Positions 46,042 through 55,111 of a stretch of 64,000 nucleotides of DNA are shown piece after piece. This DNA comes from an uncultured Trueperaceae bacterium (GTDB taxonomy: Bacteria; Deinococcota; Deinococci; Deinococcales; Trueperaceae): NCBI GenBank assembly GCA_937873495.1, contig CALMXZ010000011.1, positions 248,001 to 312,000 of the forward strand, read 5' to 3'. Made by a program: the position numbers and the translations under genes. Every line of letters begins with the position of its first letter. The first letter of the stretch is position 1. The notes beneath the pieces were generated by a model. It had not been told where the DNA came from. It ran no database searches and worked only from the letters and a program-made list of their open reading frames with translations.

Positions 46042-48077
46042 TGGCCCGCGCGCCCGGCAACGCTCCTGAACCAGGAGGAGCCGACCGCGACCATGTGGTC
46101 GGCGCCGCCCGCGCCGCCGCGCTCGGCGCCGAACGCCGTCCGGCAGACCTGCTCGACACCGACCTACCCGACTACTCGGTCGAAGCGGCGAAGGGCGCCT
46201 ACCGCACGCGGGACCGCGACCGGCGTCGGGCCATGCGCGCGGAGAGCGTCCGGGACGAGGACGGCGAGGAGTTCGAGAAGGCCTACGACCAGGGCATCAT
46301 GCTGCGGCTCCTGGGCTACCTCAAGCCGTACCGGCTCCAGCTCTCGCTCGGCGTCGGGCTCCTGCTCCTTAGCAGCGCCCTGACCCCGGTCTTCCCCACC
46401 CTGCTCGCGCGCGCGCTCGACGACTACATCATCGCGACGGCCGAGCCGTTCGCCAGCCTCGACATGGACGGGCGCCTACGCGGCCTGCTGGTCATCGTGG
46501 CCGTCTACCTGGCGTTGCGGCTCCTGAGCTTCGGCCTCAGGTTCGGCTACACCTACCTCGTGTCGTGGCTGGGGCAGCGCATCATCTACGACATGCGGCG
46601 CGAGATGTTCGCCAAGATCCAGCGCCTGCACATGGGCTTCTTCGACCGCACGCCCGTCGGGCGCCTCATCACGCGCATCACCAGCGACGTCGACGCCATC
46701 CAGCAGATGATGACGGACGGCGTCGTCGGGCTCATCGCCGACGTCGGCCTCATGGCCGGCCTGCTCTTCTACATGTTCTCCATCAACTGGCGCATGGCTC
46801 TCATCACGCTCGTCGTGATGCCGCCGCTCTTCCTCATCCTCAACCTGCTCAGACGCCGCATCCGCACCGCCTACCGCTCGGTGCGCCTCAGGACCTCACG
46901 CTCGAACGCCTACCTCGCCGAGAACCTCAGCGGCATGAAGACGGTCCAGCTCTTCAACCGCGAGGCCCGCAACGCCAGGCGCTTCGACGAGCTGAACCTG
47001 CAGCTGCTCGAGGCCAACAACGAGCAGGTGCGGTGGTTCAGCCTCTTCTTCCCGACCATCGGCATCACCAGCGCCATCTCGACCGCGCTGATCCTGTACT
47101 ACGCCGGCACGCAACTCGTGCCCGACGTGGCGTCGTTCGTGACCATCGGCACGCTGGTGGCGTACATCCAGTACTCGGGGATGTTCTTCCGGCCCCTGCA
47201 AGACCTCTCTGACAAGTTCAACATCATCCAGGCGGCCATGGCCTCGAGCGAGCGCATCTTCGGCCTCCTCGACACGCCGGAGCAGATCGCCGACCTGCCC
47301 GACGCCGCCGGCTTCGAAGGCTCGTTCAGGGGCGAGGTCGCGTTCGAGGACGTCTGGTTCGCGTACGACGGCGAGGAGTGGGTGCTGCGCGGCGTCGACT
47401 TCACGATCGCGCCGGGCGAGTCGGTGGCGTTCGTAGGGCATACCGGCGCGGGCAAGACGACGATCATCAGCCTCGTGAGCCGCTTCTACGATGTGCAGAA
47501 GGGGCGCGTGACGATCGACGGCAAGGACGTCCGCGACTACGACCAGGTGCAGTTGCGCAAGCACGTCGGCATCGTGCTGCAAGACCCGTTCCTGTTCTCC
47601 GGCACGGTGCGCAGCAACATCACCCTTGGCGACGACAGCGTGCCGCAGGAGCGCGTCGAGGAGGCGGCCAGGTTCGTCAACGCGCACGAGTTCATCTCGC
47701 GCCTGCCGGAGGGTTACGACACGCCCGTCCTGGAGCGCGGCGCGGGCTTCTCGACCGGCCAGAAGCAGCTGATCGCCTTCGCCAGGGCCCTGGTGCAGAA
47801 CCCCGACATCCTCCTGGTGCTCGACGAGGCGACTGCCAACGTTGACACGGAGACGGAAGAGCTCATCCAGGACGCCCTCAAGAAGCTCATGCAGGGGCGG
47901 ACGAGCATCATCATCGCCCACCGCCTCTCCACCATCCAGGACGTCGACCGCATCCTCGTGATGCGCAAGGGCAAGCTGATCGAGCAAGGCAACCACTTCG
48001 ACCTGCTGAGGGTGGAGGGGTACTACCGCAAGCTGTACGAACTCCAGTACCGGGAGCGCACCGCGCGGTCTGACTGA
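46041..48077 (+). CDS. ABC exporter half-transporter, subunit 2 (catalytic Glu present)
   Basis: This 678-aa partner of the preceding gene has an additional charged N-terminal stretch of about 85 residues before the first membrane helix. Its Walker A is GHTGAGKT, and Walker B LVLDEATANVD keeps the catalytic Glu. Its signature is FSTGQKQ instead of LSGGQ. In the heterodimer, the changed signature faces the degenerate Walker B of subunit 1, giving one inactive and one active ATP site, as in known asymmetric exporters. GGAGGT lies 8 nt before the ATG. Confidence 0.9.
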   Translation: MARAPGNAPEPGGADRDHVVGAARAAALGAERRPADLLDTDLPDYSVEAAKGAYRTRDRDRRRAMRAESVRDEDGEEFEKAYDQGIMLRLLGYLKPYRLQLSLGVGLLLLSSALTPVFPTLLARALDDYIIATAEPFASLDMDGRLRGLLVIVAVYLALRLLSFGLRFGYTYLVSWLGQRIIYDMRREMFAKIQRLHMGFFDRTPVGRLITRITSDVDAIQQMMTDGVVGLIADVGLMAGLLFYMFSINWRMALITLVVMPPLFLILNLLRRRIRTAYRSVRLRTSRSNAYLAENLSGMKTVQLFNREARNARRFDELNLQLLEANNEQVRWFSLFFPTIGITSAISTALILYYAGTQLVPDVASFVTIGTLVAYIQYSGMFFRPLQDLSDKFNIIQAAMASSERIFGLLDTPEQIADLPDAAGFEGSFRGEVAFEDVWFAYDGEEWVLRGVDFTIAPGESVAFVGHTGAGKTTIISLVSRFYDVQKGRVTIDGKDVRDYDQVQLRKHVGIVLQDPFLFSGTVRSNITLGDDSVPQERVEEAARFVNAHEFISRLPEGYDTPVLERGAGFSTGQKQLIAFARALVQNPDILLVLDEATANVDTETEELIQDALKKLMQGRTSIIIAHRLSTIQDVDRILVMRKGKLIEQGNHFDLLRVEGYYRKLYELQYRERTARSD

Positions 48078-48112
48078 CGACCGACCGCGCCCCGCCCGGC
48101 ATGGACCAGAAA

Positions 48113-48150
48113 CGTTAGCGGCGGCCGACGATGGTCGGCCGCCGCTAACG
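48113..48150. terminator. 17-bp perfect hairpin between converging genes
   Basis: CGTTAGCGGCGGCCGAC (48113-48129) pairs exactly with 48134-48150 around GATG. It probably ends both the exporter operon and the gene at 48167-48670. Confidence 0.75.
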
Positions 48151-48166
48151 CCATCAGGTCACGAAG

Positions 48167-48670
48167 CTAGTTGACGAGCGTGGCGCGGTAGTAGAACGGC
48201 TCTTCCTGGCCTGGTTCCATGGCGACTAGGAGGGTCCAGCGGATCATGGTGTACTCCGTCGGCTCGGCCACCCTGCGCGCGTCTTCCGGCCCGACGAGGA
48301 CCGGCGGGGCCGAGAAGGTCTTGCCGTCGACCGAGTACTCCGTGAGCACGCGGTCGGAGGTCGGCGTGGCCGAGTTCGCGACGAACTGGAGGTTCGCCTG
48401 GATGGGTCCGACGATCTGAACGGCGCCGGCCGGCAGCGTCGTCTCGCCGGCGTTCGTCGCGAAGATGCGGTACTCGACGACCTGACCGGGGATGGCCTCG
48501 GTAGCCGCCGTGAAGCGCTCTTCCTTGGTGCCGTCCTGCAGCGTGACTTGACTGACTATGTAGATCTCGCTGCGAAACTGGATGGCGTTGGCGGCGTTCT
48601 GGGCGAAGCCTGCGCCTAGCAGCGCTAGCACCGCGGACGCCAGGAGGGTGACCACATGACGATCTCTCAT
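48167..48670 (-). CDS. Secreted protein with DUF11-like beta domain
   Basis: The 167-aa protein has a clear signal peptide (VVTLLASAVLALLGAGFAQ) and then a single beta-sandwich-like domain with the conserved pattern PGQVVEYRIFATNAGETTLPAGAVQIVGPIQANLQFVANSATP. This pattern is typical of DUF11 'conserved repeat' domains found in envelope proteins. Its role is unknown. TATCTT (complement of 48678-48683) lies 7 nt before the ATG. Confidence 0.78.
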   Translation of the reverse strand: MRDRHVVTLLASAVLALLGAGFAQNAANAIQFRSEIYIVSQVTLQDGTKEERFTAATEAIPGQVVEYRIFATNAGETTLPAGAVQIVGPIQANLQFVANSATPTSDRVLTEYSVDGKTFSAPPVLVGPEDARRVAEPTEYTMIRWTLLVAMEPGQEEPFYYRATLVN

Positions 48671-48677
48671 CGGACCC

Positions 48678-48683
48678 AAGATA
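48678..48683 (-). promoter_or_regulatory. -10 box of the DUF11-like gene (leaderless)
   Basis: TATCTT on the minus strand ends 7 nt before the ATG at 48670. Confidence 0.5.
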
Positions 48684-48750
48684 GCAACTTCAGATGACCG
48701 GTCTTTGAGGGGCATGAAGGCGACGCTTAGCGTTCGTCCGGCCGGGCCGC

Positions 48751-50337
48751 CTACTCGTCGTCTTCGCGCAACGCTTCCATGGCGAACGCCACGTAGTCGG
48801 CAGCGGGCGTGAGGCCCGTCGCCGCGGCCGCGCGGAACTGCGCCAACGCCGCGACCGGGTTGCGCGCGACGCCCGTGCCGTGCAGGAGCAGCTTCCCGTA
48901 CTCGTACTGCCCCTGCGGGTAGCCGAGCGCCGCCGCCCGCGCGTACCAGGAGGCGCCGGCCACGTCGTCTCGCTCGACGCCCATCCCCCGCAGGTAGAGG
49001 TCGCCAAGGGCGAGCTGCGCTTCCGGGACGCCCCCCTCGGCGGCCCGCCGGTAGTAACCGGCCGCCTTGGCGTTGCTCCACGGCTGCCCGAGGCCGTTCT
49101 GGGCCATGTACCCAAGGTAGTACTGGGCCAAGCGGTTGCCGGCCTCGGCCTCCGGCTCGAGAGCGCGTCTGGCGCCGCCGAAATCCCCACCGCGATAGGC
49201 GGCCATCCCGACCTCGAAGGAGCTTGGCGCCGGCGCGCCGGCCATGCGGCCGGCCATCACGTACTGCAGCAACAGGAAGACGGCGATGGAAGCGACGAGG
49301 CTCCAGAGGAGGTACGGGCGCAGCCGCGGCGCGCCCACCCTGGCGGGCGGCTCGAGCCAGGTGGCGCCGCCGTAGGCGGCGGTCGGCAGCTTGGCCCCGC
49401 CGGTACCCCGGCCGGCCGATGGCGACACCCCCTCGCCCCACCGCGCGTCGCCGTAGGCCGTGCCGGACTCCTCGAGACCGTCCGCCGCGGCGCGCTCGTC
49501 GGGAGCGTAGCCGTCGTGCGGCGACGGCACCCACCGCGTCGAGGTCGTGAACACGGCGATGTCGTCGGCCCTACGCCGGGGGCCGAGGCGATCGGCCTCC
49601 TCCTCGCCGTCGCCAGGGCGCTCCTCCGCGGCCACCGCCTCGACGGTCGCCTCCTCTTCCTCCTCGACGGCGCCGTGCTCAGGCCGGTCGGTGGCGACGG
49701 GGCGCAGGGCGCTCCAACTGCCCGTGTCCTCGACGGCCCAGGCCGACGAGGTGTCCCAACCGGCCCGTTCGGGAGGGGCCATGGGGGCGTCGCGCTGAGC
49801 ATCGTATGGAGCATCCTGCGGGGCGTCCGGCCCGGCACCGGCGAGAGCGCTTCGCACGTCGGCTTGGCGTTCTCGTTCGACGAACCGCTCGCGTTCATGA
49901 TCCCGCTCGAGCTGCTCCCCCCAGGGCGTCTCCGAGTACGGCTCGGATTCGAGCTCCAGGTCCGGCTCCGGGCCGAAGTCGGGCTCGTCCTCCGGCTCGT
50001 CGTACGGCTCGTCGTAGGGTGCTGGGCCCGGTCCGACCGCCGAGCCGACGCTGGGCTCAGGCCGAGCGTCCGGCTCCGCACCCGAGACGAAAGACACGAC
50101 CGGGTCGGGTGCAGGCACCACCGCGACCTCGACGCCGGCTTCCATGAACACCTCGGCGATGGCCGCGGCCTTGTCAGGCAGCACCGGCTTGGTGACCGGA
50201 CCCTTGCGACCGTGAAGAAGCGTGTGAATGCGTTGCGGGTCCATCTCCAAGCGCTCGGCGATACGCGTAGAGACCCCCCCGACGTCGGCGGCGGGTACCG
50301 GGCGAGTGACTTCCACAACGAAGCGCCGTTCGCTCAA
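48751..50337 (-). CDS. Sel1-repeat membrane protein with acidic linker
   Basis: This 528-aa protein has three parts. The first 78 residues are a small alpha/beta domain (RRFVVEVTRPVPAADVGGVSTRIAERLEMDPQRI) I cannot name. A long Glu/Asp/Pro-rich linker follows, then a membrane helix near residue 345 (LLWSLVASIAVFLLLQYVM). The C-terminal part carries four or so Sel1 repeats (AQYYLGYMAQNGLGQPWSNAKAAGYYRRAAEGG). Sel1 repeats mediate protein contacts. It appears to start with TTG at 50337 behind GGAAGGTG, with TACAAT (complement of 50362-50367) as a -10 box. Confidence 0.78.
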   Translation of the reverse strand: MSERRFVVEVTRPVPAADVGGVSTRIAERLEMDPQRIHTLLHGRKGPVTKPVLPDKAAAIAEVFMEAGVEVAVVPAPDPVVSFVSGAEPDARPEPSVGSAVGPGPAPYDEPYDEPEDEPDFGPEPDLELESEPYSETPWGEQLERDHERERFVERERQADVRSALAGAGPDAPQDAPYDAQRDAPMAPPERAGWDTSSAWAVEDTGSWSALRPVATDRPEHGAVEEEEEATVEAVAAEERPGDGEEEADRLGPRRRADDIAVFTTSTRWVPSPHDGYAPDERAAADGLEESGTAYGDARWGEGVSPSAGRGTGGAKLPTAAYGGATWLEPPARVGAPRLRPYLLWSLVASIAVFLLLQYVMAGRMAGAPAPSSFEVGMAAYRGGDFGGARRALEPEAEAGNRLAQYYLGYMAQNGLGQPWSNAKAAGYYRRAAEGGVPEAQLALGDLYLRGMGVERDDVAGASWYARAAALGYPQGQYEYGKLLLHGTGVARNPVAALAQFRAAAATGLTPAADYVAFAMEALREDDE

Positions 50338-50409
50338 ACCGCACCTTCCCGTCCTGGCGTCATTGTACTCTCACCAACTCGGGGTTCTGTCTGCTAGCAT
50401 GTTCACACC

Positions 50410-50739
50410 ATGAAGTTGATCCTCGCCATCGTGCAGGACGCGGACTCCTCGCGCCTACAGGAAGCCCTGGGGGACAACGGCTTCCAGTCCACCAAACTTG
50501 CCTCGACCGGCGGCTTCTTGCGCGAGGGCAACACGACCGTGCTCATCGGCGTCCAGGACCACAAGGTGCCCGAGGTCAAGGAGATCATCCACGCCACGTG
50601 CCGCGAGCGCACGAAGGTCGTCACGGCCGGCTCCCCCATCCACGCACTCGAAGGCGTCTTCGCCAGCCAACCCATGGAGGTCCCGGTCGGCGGCGCCATC
50701 GTGTTCGTGCTCTCGACCGACGAGTTCGTCAGGCTGTAA
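50410..50739 (+). CDS. Cyclic-di-AMP receptor (DarA/YaaQ, PII-like)
   Basis: The 109-aa protein fits the DUF970 family, PII-like trimers that bind c-di-AMP in Firmicutes. Visible family blocks are MKLILAIVQDADSSRLQEALGDNGFQSTKLASTGGFLREGNTTVLIGVQ and the GGAIVFVLSTDEFVRL end. No diadenylate cyclase is in the window. A TAGCAT box (50395-50400) lies 9 nt before the ATG, and a strong hairpin follows the gene. Confidence 0.9.
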   Translation: MKLILAIVQDADSSRLQEALGDNGFQSTKLASTGGFLREGNTTVLIGVQDHKVPEVKEIIHATCRERTKVVTAGSPIHALEGVFASQPMEVPVGGAIVFVLSTDEFVRL

Positions 50740-50792
50740 TCGCCGCGCGGCAAACGCGCGCCCACAGGCGCGCGCGTCCACTTCGTCCTCTG

Positions 50793-50814
50793 CCGCCTCC
50801 CGTTCGGGAGGCGG
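50793..50814. terminator. Hairpin between darA-like gene and MFS gene
   Basis: CCGCCTCCCG (50793-50802) and CGGGAGGCGG (50805-50814) form a stem closed by a short loop, followed by TTCGGTTCT on the plus strand. It lies between converging genes. Confidence 0.75.
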
Positions 50815-50821
50815 TTCGGTT

Positions 50822-52093
50822 CTAGAGCTCGGCTTCCCCTGACGTGGCGGCCGAGAGCGCCCGCTTGTCTGCCGCCCGCAGCGCCCCGAACCTGAACGAG
50901 AGCGAGACGGTGATCGCCGCCATGAACACGGCCAAGCCGAAGAGCGCCGGAGTACCGACGAAGGGGATGAGGATGCCGGCCGCGACGGGCGCGAGGCTCG
51001 GCAGAGCCAGCACCGTGTTCGAGAGGCCGATGTAGAGAGACCTGTCATGCACGGGCGCGATGGCGTACAGGAGGTTCCACGCGGCGATCCCGACGCCGGC
51101 GTTGCCGACGGACGAGAGCACGAACACGACCGAGTAGACGCGCCAGTCGTGGATCAGGAGCGCCGCCAGCGGAGCGGCGAGGAGCGAGAAGTACCCGACC
51201 TGCATCACGAAGACGTTGCGGCCGCCGTTGGCCGGCGACCTGAAGGCGTAGTTCCCGACGATAGTGGCGGCCGTCGCGGCCATGACGTAGAAGCCGATGG
51301 CGCTCTCGGGGGCGCCGAGCTTCGTGATGGCGTACACGGCGTAGAACGGCTCCGCGAGGAGAGCGGCCAGGCCGAGGAAACGCACGCGCAGGAAGCGCCG
51401 CAGCCCGACGTCGACGCGTAACAGGGTGGGTATCTCGCGGAGCATGCCGATCAGCGGACGCTTCAGCCCCGGCACGCCGGGCGGCTCCTTGACGAGCGAG
51501 AAGCTGGCGTACGCGAGCCCGGACAGGATCGTCCCGAGCAGGAAGATCAGGCCGAAGTTGTTGGGGAAGCGGATGTCGGACTCGAGGACGGCGCGCAGCA
51601 CGAAGCCGGCCCCCAAAGCGAGGATGCCGCCGATGGAGTTGCGCAGCGCCCAGTAGGTACCGAGCCGGGCGTGGGGCACGATCTTGGCCGTGACGTCCGC
51701 GAACGGGACCCCGCCGATCCCGCCGGCCATAGCGTTGACGGTGATCATGACGAGGAGGATCGTCGTCATCAGCGCCGGCCGATCGCCGCCGATGAAGAAT
51801 ACGGAGGCGGTCATGGTGAGGAGCGCGAGCGTGCGCACGGTGGACGTGAAGTGGTAGAAGCGCAGCTTGAGCGGCTCCGGCGAGATGCGGTTGGCGACCA
51901 GGAGCTGCGGCAGGAACCACGTCCCGACCCGGAGCGCCGGTACGAGGCCGATCACGACGGCCGGCGCCCCGATCGAGGCCAGGAACGGTGCCATGACGAG
52001 GCCGGAGTGCAGGAAAGCCTCGCCGCCGTTGACGATGATCCCGTTGATCACGCCCAGGAAGAAGTTCCGCCGCTTGACGCGCTCAGGCAACAT
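50822..52093 (-). CDS. MFS transporter
   Basis: This 423-aa integral membrane protein has about 12 hydrophobic helices and the general major-facilitator layout (FFLGVINGIIVNGGEAFLHSGLVMAPFLASIG; a basic loop after helix 2 is short). The substrate cannot be deduced. I place the start at ATG 52093 (MLPERVKRRN); another ATG at 52105 is in frame and near the possible -10 sequence CTATACGAT. The frame is open to 52249, but that part is Arg-rich and unlikely to be coding. Confidence 0.8.
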   Translation of the reverse strand: MLPERVKRRNFFLGVINGIIVNGGEAFLHSGLVMAPFLASIGAPAVVIGLVPALRVGTWFLPQLLVANRISPEPLKLRFYHFTSTVRTLALLTMTASVFFIGGDRPALMTTILLVMITVNAMAGGIGGVPFADVTAKIVPHARLGTYWALRNSIGGILALGAGFVLRAVLESDIRFPNNFGLIFLLGTILSGLAYASFSLVKEPPGVPGLKRPLIGMLREIPTLLRVDVGLRRFLRVRFLGLAALLAEPFYAVYAITKLGAPESAIGFYVMAATAATIVGNYAFRSPANGGRNVFVMQVGYFSLLAAPLAALLIHDWRVYSVVFVLSSVGNAGVGIAAWNLLYAIAPVHDRSLYIGLSNTVLALPSLAPVAAGILIPFVGTPALFGLAVFMAAITVSLSFRFGALRAADKRALSAATSGEAEL

Positions 52094-52226
52094 GTCTCGG
52101 CACATCGTATAGCGCCCCGACCGGCTGGTGGGCCGCCGCGGCGGGCCGCGCGCCGCCGGCCGGTGGTCCCGCCGGTCTGGAGCGCCACCGCGCCGGTCCT
52201 GGCGGGAGCCCAGCGCATACGGCCGT

Positions 52227-52256
52227 TTGACACCTCCGCGGCGCAACACTTACACT
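52227..52256 (+). promoter_or_regulatory. Promoter of tRNA-Ala
   Basis: TTGACA (52227-52232) and TACACT (52251-52256) are 18 bp apart, and the tRNA begins 41 nt after the -10 box. The leader holds a small hairpin (CGGTCCG 52267-52273 with 52281-52287). Confidence 0.8.
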
Positions 52257-52296
52257 TCCCGTTGCCCGGTCCGCTTCGCACGGACCGCCGGCTCCC

Positions 52297-52373
<77 letters not shown>

Positions 52374-52387
52374 AGAAAGTACGATGG

Positions 52388-52415
52388 GAACGGCGCTTCT
52401 TCGGAGGCGCCGTTC
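52388..52415 (+). terminator. Terminator hairpin after tRNA-Ala
   Basis: GAACGGCGC (52388-52396) pairs with GCGCCGTTC (52407-52415) 16 nt after the CCA end. Confidence 0.65.
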
Positions 52416-52538
52416 ACCGTTACTGCCGGCGCTAGCGGCTCGGGGCGGACGGCGCGGTGAGCCGTCGGCCGCGAGCGGCCGTTACCGGCGCGTATCCTTC
52501 TGCGAGGCGCGGACGAGCCACGACGGGAGACGATCACG

Positions 52539-52868
52539 ATGCCCAAGTACCTGTTCTCGGTCCTTCACGACTCGGACGGCCTGGCCACCGCCGCCGAGAT
52601 GGTCGCGATCGACGCGTTCAACGAGCGGATCCAGGCCGACGGCCACCGGCTCTTCGCCTGCGGCCTTGCCGCGCCCAGTACGGCTACCGTCATCGATGGG
52701 CGCGGTCGGGAGGTGGTGCTGAGTGCCGGGCCGTTCATCGAGTCAGTGGAGCACGTCGTCGGGTTCTGGATCATCCAGGCCCCCGACCGCGACGTCGCGC
52801 TCCGGCTCGCCGCCGAGGCGTCGCGGTGCTGTAACCGGCGGATCGAACTCCGGGCCTTGTACGACTGA
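52539..52868 (+). CDS. YciI-family (YCII) protein
   Basis: This 109-aa protein has the small ferredoxin-like fold of the YCII family (MPKYLFSVLHDSDG, EMVAIDAFNERIQADGHRLFACGLAAPSTATVID, GFWIIQAPDRDVALRLAAEASR). Similar proteins are common in Actinobacteria, often beside ECF sigma factors, which are absent here. The biochemical role is not established. GGGAGA lies upstream of the ATG. Confidence 0.85.
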   Translation: MPKYLFSVLHDSDGLATAAEMVAIDAFNERIQADGHRLFACGLAAPSTATVIDGRGREVVLSAGPFIESVEHVVGFWIIQAPDRDVALRLAAEASRCCNRRIELRALYD

Positions 52869-52993
52869 GGGCTGGAGCGTGGCGGAGCCGGCCGCGACCG
52901 GCGACCGGTCGGCGCCGAGTGCGCGCGAGATGTAAGCAAGCCCACAGGCCTGGCCCTTCCCTAGTGTGTCGTCAGGCTGTTACACTCTTTCTC

Positions 52994-53017
52994 GGCCCAC
53001 GACCCCCCGCGTGGGCC
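52994..53017. terminator. Hairpin between yciI-like gene and ZIP gene
   Basis: GGCCCAC (52994-53000) pairs with GTGGGCC (53011-53017), followed by ACTTTTC on the plus strand and preceded by CTTTCT, so it could work in both directions. Confidence 0.5.
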
Positions 53018-53021
53018 ACTT

Positions 53022-53043
53022 TTCATAGGTATCCACCTATGAA
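53022..53043. other. Perfect inverted repeat in an intergenic region
   Basis: TTCATAGGT (53022-53030) and ACCTATGAA (53035-53043) flank ATCC. The region is AT-richer than its surroundings and lies downstream of both neighbouring genes. It could be an operator for an unseen small gene or part of a terminator. A further stem GCGCAG/CTGCGC is at 53105-53120. I see no gene in 52869-53138. Confidence 0.5.
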
Positions 53044-53138
53044 TGTCCCGCTCACCACGGTAGTTTTGAGGTTTCCACTCTAACATGTGACTCAACACTA
53101 CGGCGCGCAGGCACCTGCGCCGAGCGCCGCCGTCAGCC

Positions 53139-53963
53139 TCAGCCGAGGGCGACGTCCAGCACCAACATGACCAGGGCGCCGAGCATGGTGCCGAGCGTCG
53201 CGACGCGCTCATGCCCGTTCCCGTGCGTCTCCGGCACGATCTCATCCAAGATCACGAACAGCATGGCGCCGGCCGCGAAGCCCATGGCGTAAGGCAGGAT
53301 GGGCGCCGCGATGTGCACCAGCCAGGCACCTAGCACCGCCAAAGGGACCTCGACCACCCCGGCCCTTATCCCGGTGAACGCGGCGTACCAGAGGCTGCCC
53401 ATCCCGGCGTTGCGCGCCGCGACGGCCACCGCCAACCCCTCCGGGACGTTCTGGATGCCGATGGCCAGCATGAGCGCGATGGCATCGTTGAGGTTGCCGC
53501 TGCCGAAGCCGACGCCGACGGCGAGGCCCTCCGGCATGTTGTGGAGGGTGATGGCAACGATGAAGAGGAGCACGCCGGAGAGGCCGCTGCGACGGCGGGC
53601 GTCCGCGCCGGACTGCTGGGCGGCGTCGGCCCTCGACCGGCCCGTCACGAGCACGTGGATGTGCGGCACCCACGCATCCGCGCGGTCGAGCATGACGACA
53701 CCGAGGACCATGCCGATGACGACGGGGAGCAAGCCGCCGACCTCGATGCCTGGCAGGATGAGGCTGGTGAAGCTCGCTGTGAGCATCACACCCGCCGCGA
53801 AGCCGAGCGCCGCGTCGAGGGAGCGACGCGTCGGGTTGCGCCAGACGAGTACCGCCAGAGCGCCGAGCAGGTTGAAGGCGGTGATGACCATCCCGCCCCA
53901 GAAGCCCTGCCAGACTGGGTGTGGACCGATCACTTTCGCGAAGAGGTCGACGAGGCCTTCCAT
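53139..53963 (-). CDS. ZIP-family metal transporter
   Basis: The 274-aa membrane protein has the ZIP signature metal-binding helices, HNMPEGLAVGVGFGSG and IGIQNVPEGLAVAVA, and about eight membrane segments. It imports zinc or a related divalent metal. TACACT (complement of 53971-53976) lies 7 nt before the ATG at 53963. No Zur box was recognised. Confidence 0.9.
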   Translation of the reverse strand: MEGLVDLFAKVIGPHPVWQGFWGGMVITAFNLLGALAVLVWRNPTRRSLDAALGFAAGVMLTASFTSLILPGIEVGGLLPVVIGMVLGVVMLDRADAWVPHIHVLVTGRSRADAAQQSGADARRRSGLSGVLLFIVAITLHNMPEGLAVGVGFGSGNLNDAIALMLAIGIQNVPEGLAVAVAARNAGMGSLWYAAFTGIRAGVVEVPLAVLGAWLVHIAAPILPYAMGFAAGAMLFVILDEIVPETHGNGHERVATLGTMLGALVMLVLDVALG

Positions 53964-53970
53964 CGGCGCC

Positions 53971-53976
53971 AGTGTA
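53971..53976 (-). promoter_or_regulatory. -10 box of the ZIP gene (leaderless)
   Basis: TACACT on the minus strand ends 7 nt before the ATG. Confidence 0.5.
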
Positions 53977-54096
53977 TGTTCCCGCCGACCAGGGAGGGGC
54001 CCGGACCGGCGCCGGCCGGCGGACTCGAGGACCCGGCCACCGGCAGACACAGGACTTCGCACACCGCCAAGCCACGCGCCGGACCATGATGTGGTC

Positions 54097-55107
54097 ATGC
54101 CAAGCCACTCGACCCGCAACGTCAGGGTAAGGACCGCGGTCGTGACCGCACTGCTCCTAACGGCTTTCTGCGGCTGCGCGGGGAGCAGGTCGCAGACCCC
54201 TCCGCCACCGGGCCGAGGCCCAGACCTCGCCGGCTGCCCGCTGCTGCCGGCCGACAACATCTGGAACGCGCGGGTCGACGGGCTTCCGGTCTTGGCGCGG
54301 ACGAACGACTACGTGGCCTCCATCGGGGCCGGCGCGTCCGTGCGCGCCGACTTCGGGTCCGGGCTCTGGGAGGGGGCGCCCATCGGCATCCCGTTCACCA
54401 CCGTCGAAGCCGGTCAGCCGACAGTGACCGTGAGCTTCTACTACCCGGACGACTCTGACCAGGTGCCGTACCCGATCCCGCGCGACGCGCCAGTCGAAGG
54501 CGCGCCGCCCGGCGGGGTGGCGGACGGCGGCGACAGGCACGTGCTCGTCGTGGACGTCTCGAGCTGCGTCCTGTACGAGCTGTTCGACGCCGAGCTGCAG
54601 CGGGACGGGAGCTGGGCCGCCGGTTCCGGCGCCGTCTTCGACCTACGGAGCAACGCCCTCAGGCCGGACGGTTGGACGTCGGCGGACGCCGCTGGCCTGC
54701 CGATCCTCCCCGGCCTCGTGCGCTACGCCGAGGTGGCGGCAGGCGAGATCGCCCATGCCATCCGGTTCACCGCGCCCCGCACGCGCGACACCTACGTGTG
54801 GCCGGCGCGCCACGAAGCGTCCAACCGCGGCGAGGGCGAGCTCCCGCCCATGGGTCAACGCTTCCGCCTGCGCGCGGACTTCGATGCGAGCGGCATGGCG
54901 CCCGAAGTACAGGTCATCGTGAGAGCCATGCAACGCTACGGCATCATCCTCGCCGACAACGGCTCGAGCTGGTTCCTCTCCGGCGCGCCGGACGAGCGTT
55001 GGGACAACGAGGCCTTACGGCAACTCATGCGGATAGAGGGCAGCGACTTCGAGGCGGTGGACGTCTCCGGCCTCATGGTGGACCCCGACTCCGGCCAAGC
55101 GAGGTGA
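54097..55107 (+). CDS. Secreted protein of unknown function
   Basis: The 336-aa protein has an N-terminal export signal (VVTALLLTAFCGCAGS) that may be a lipoprotein signal, though the cleavage box is not ideal. The mature part looks like one globular domain (LLPADNIWNARVDGLPVLARTNDYVASIG, GSGLWEGAPIGIPFTTV, YYPDDSDQVPYPIPRDAPVEG, RYGIILADNGSSWFLSGAPDERWD). I recall similar conserved secreted proteins in other bacteria but no described function. It is followed 4 bp later by the PfkB kinase gene. Confidence 0.78.
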   Translation: MPSHSTRNVRVRTAVVTALLLTAFCGCAGSRSQTPPPPGRGPDLAGCPLLPADNIWNARVDGLPVLARTNDYVASIGAGASVRADFGSGLWEGAPIGIPFTTVEAGQPTVTVSFYYPDDSDQVPYPIPRDAPVEGAPPGGVADGGDRHVLVVDVSSCVLYELFDAELQRDGSWAAGSGAVFDLRSNALRPDGWTSADAAGLPILPGLVRYAEVAAGEIAHAIRFTAPRTRDTYVWPARHEASNRGEGELPPMGQRFRLRADFDASGMAPEVQVIVRAMQRYGIILADNGSSWFLSGAPDERWDNEALRQLMRIEGSDFEAVDVSGLMVDPDSGQAR

Positions 55108-55111
55108 AGGC

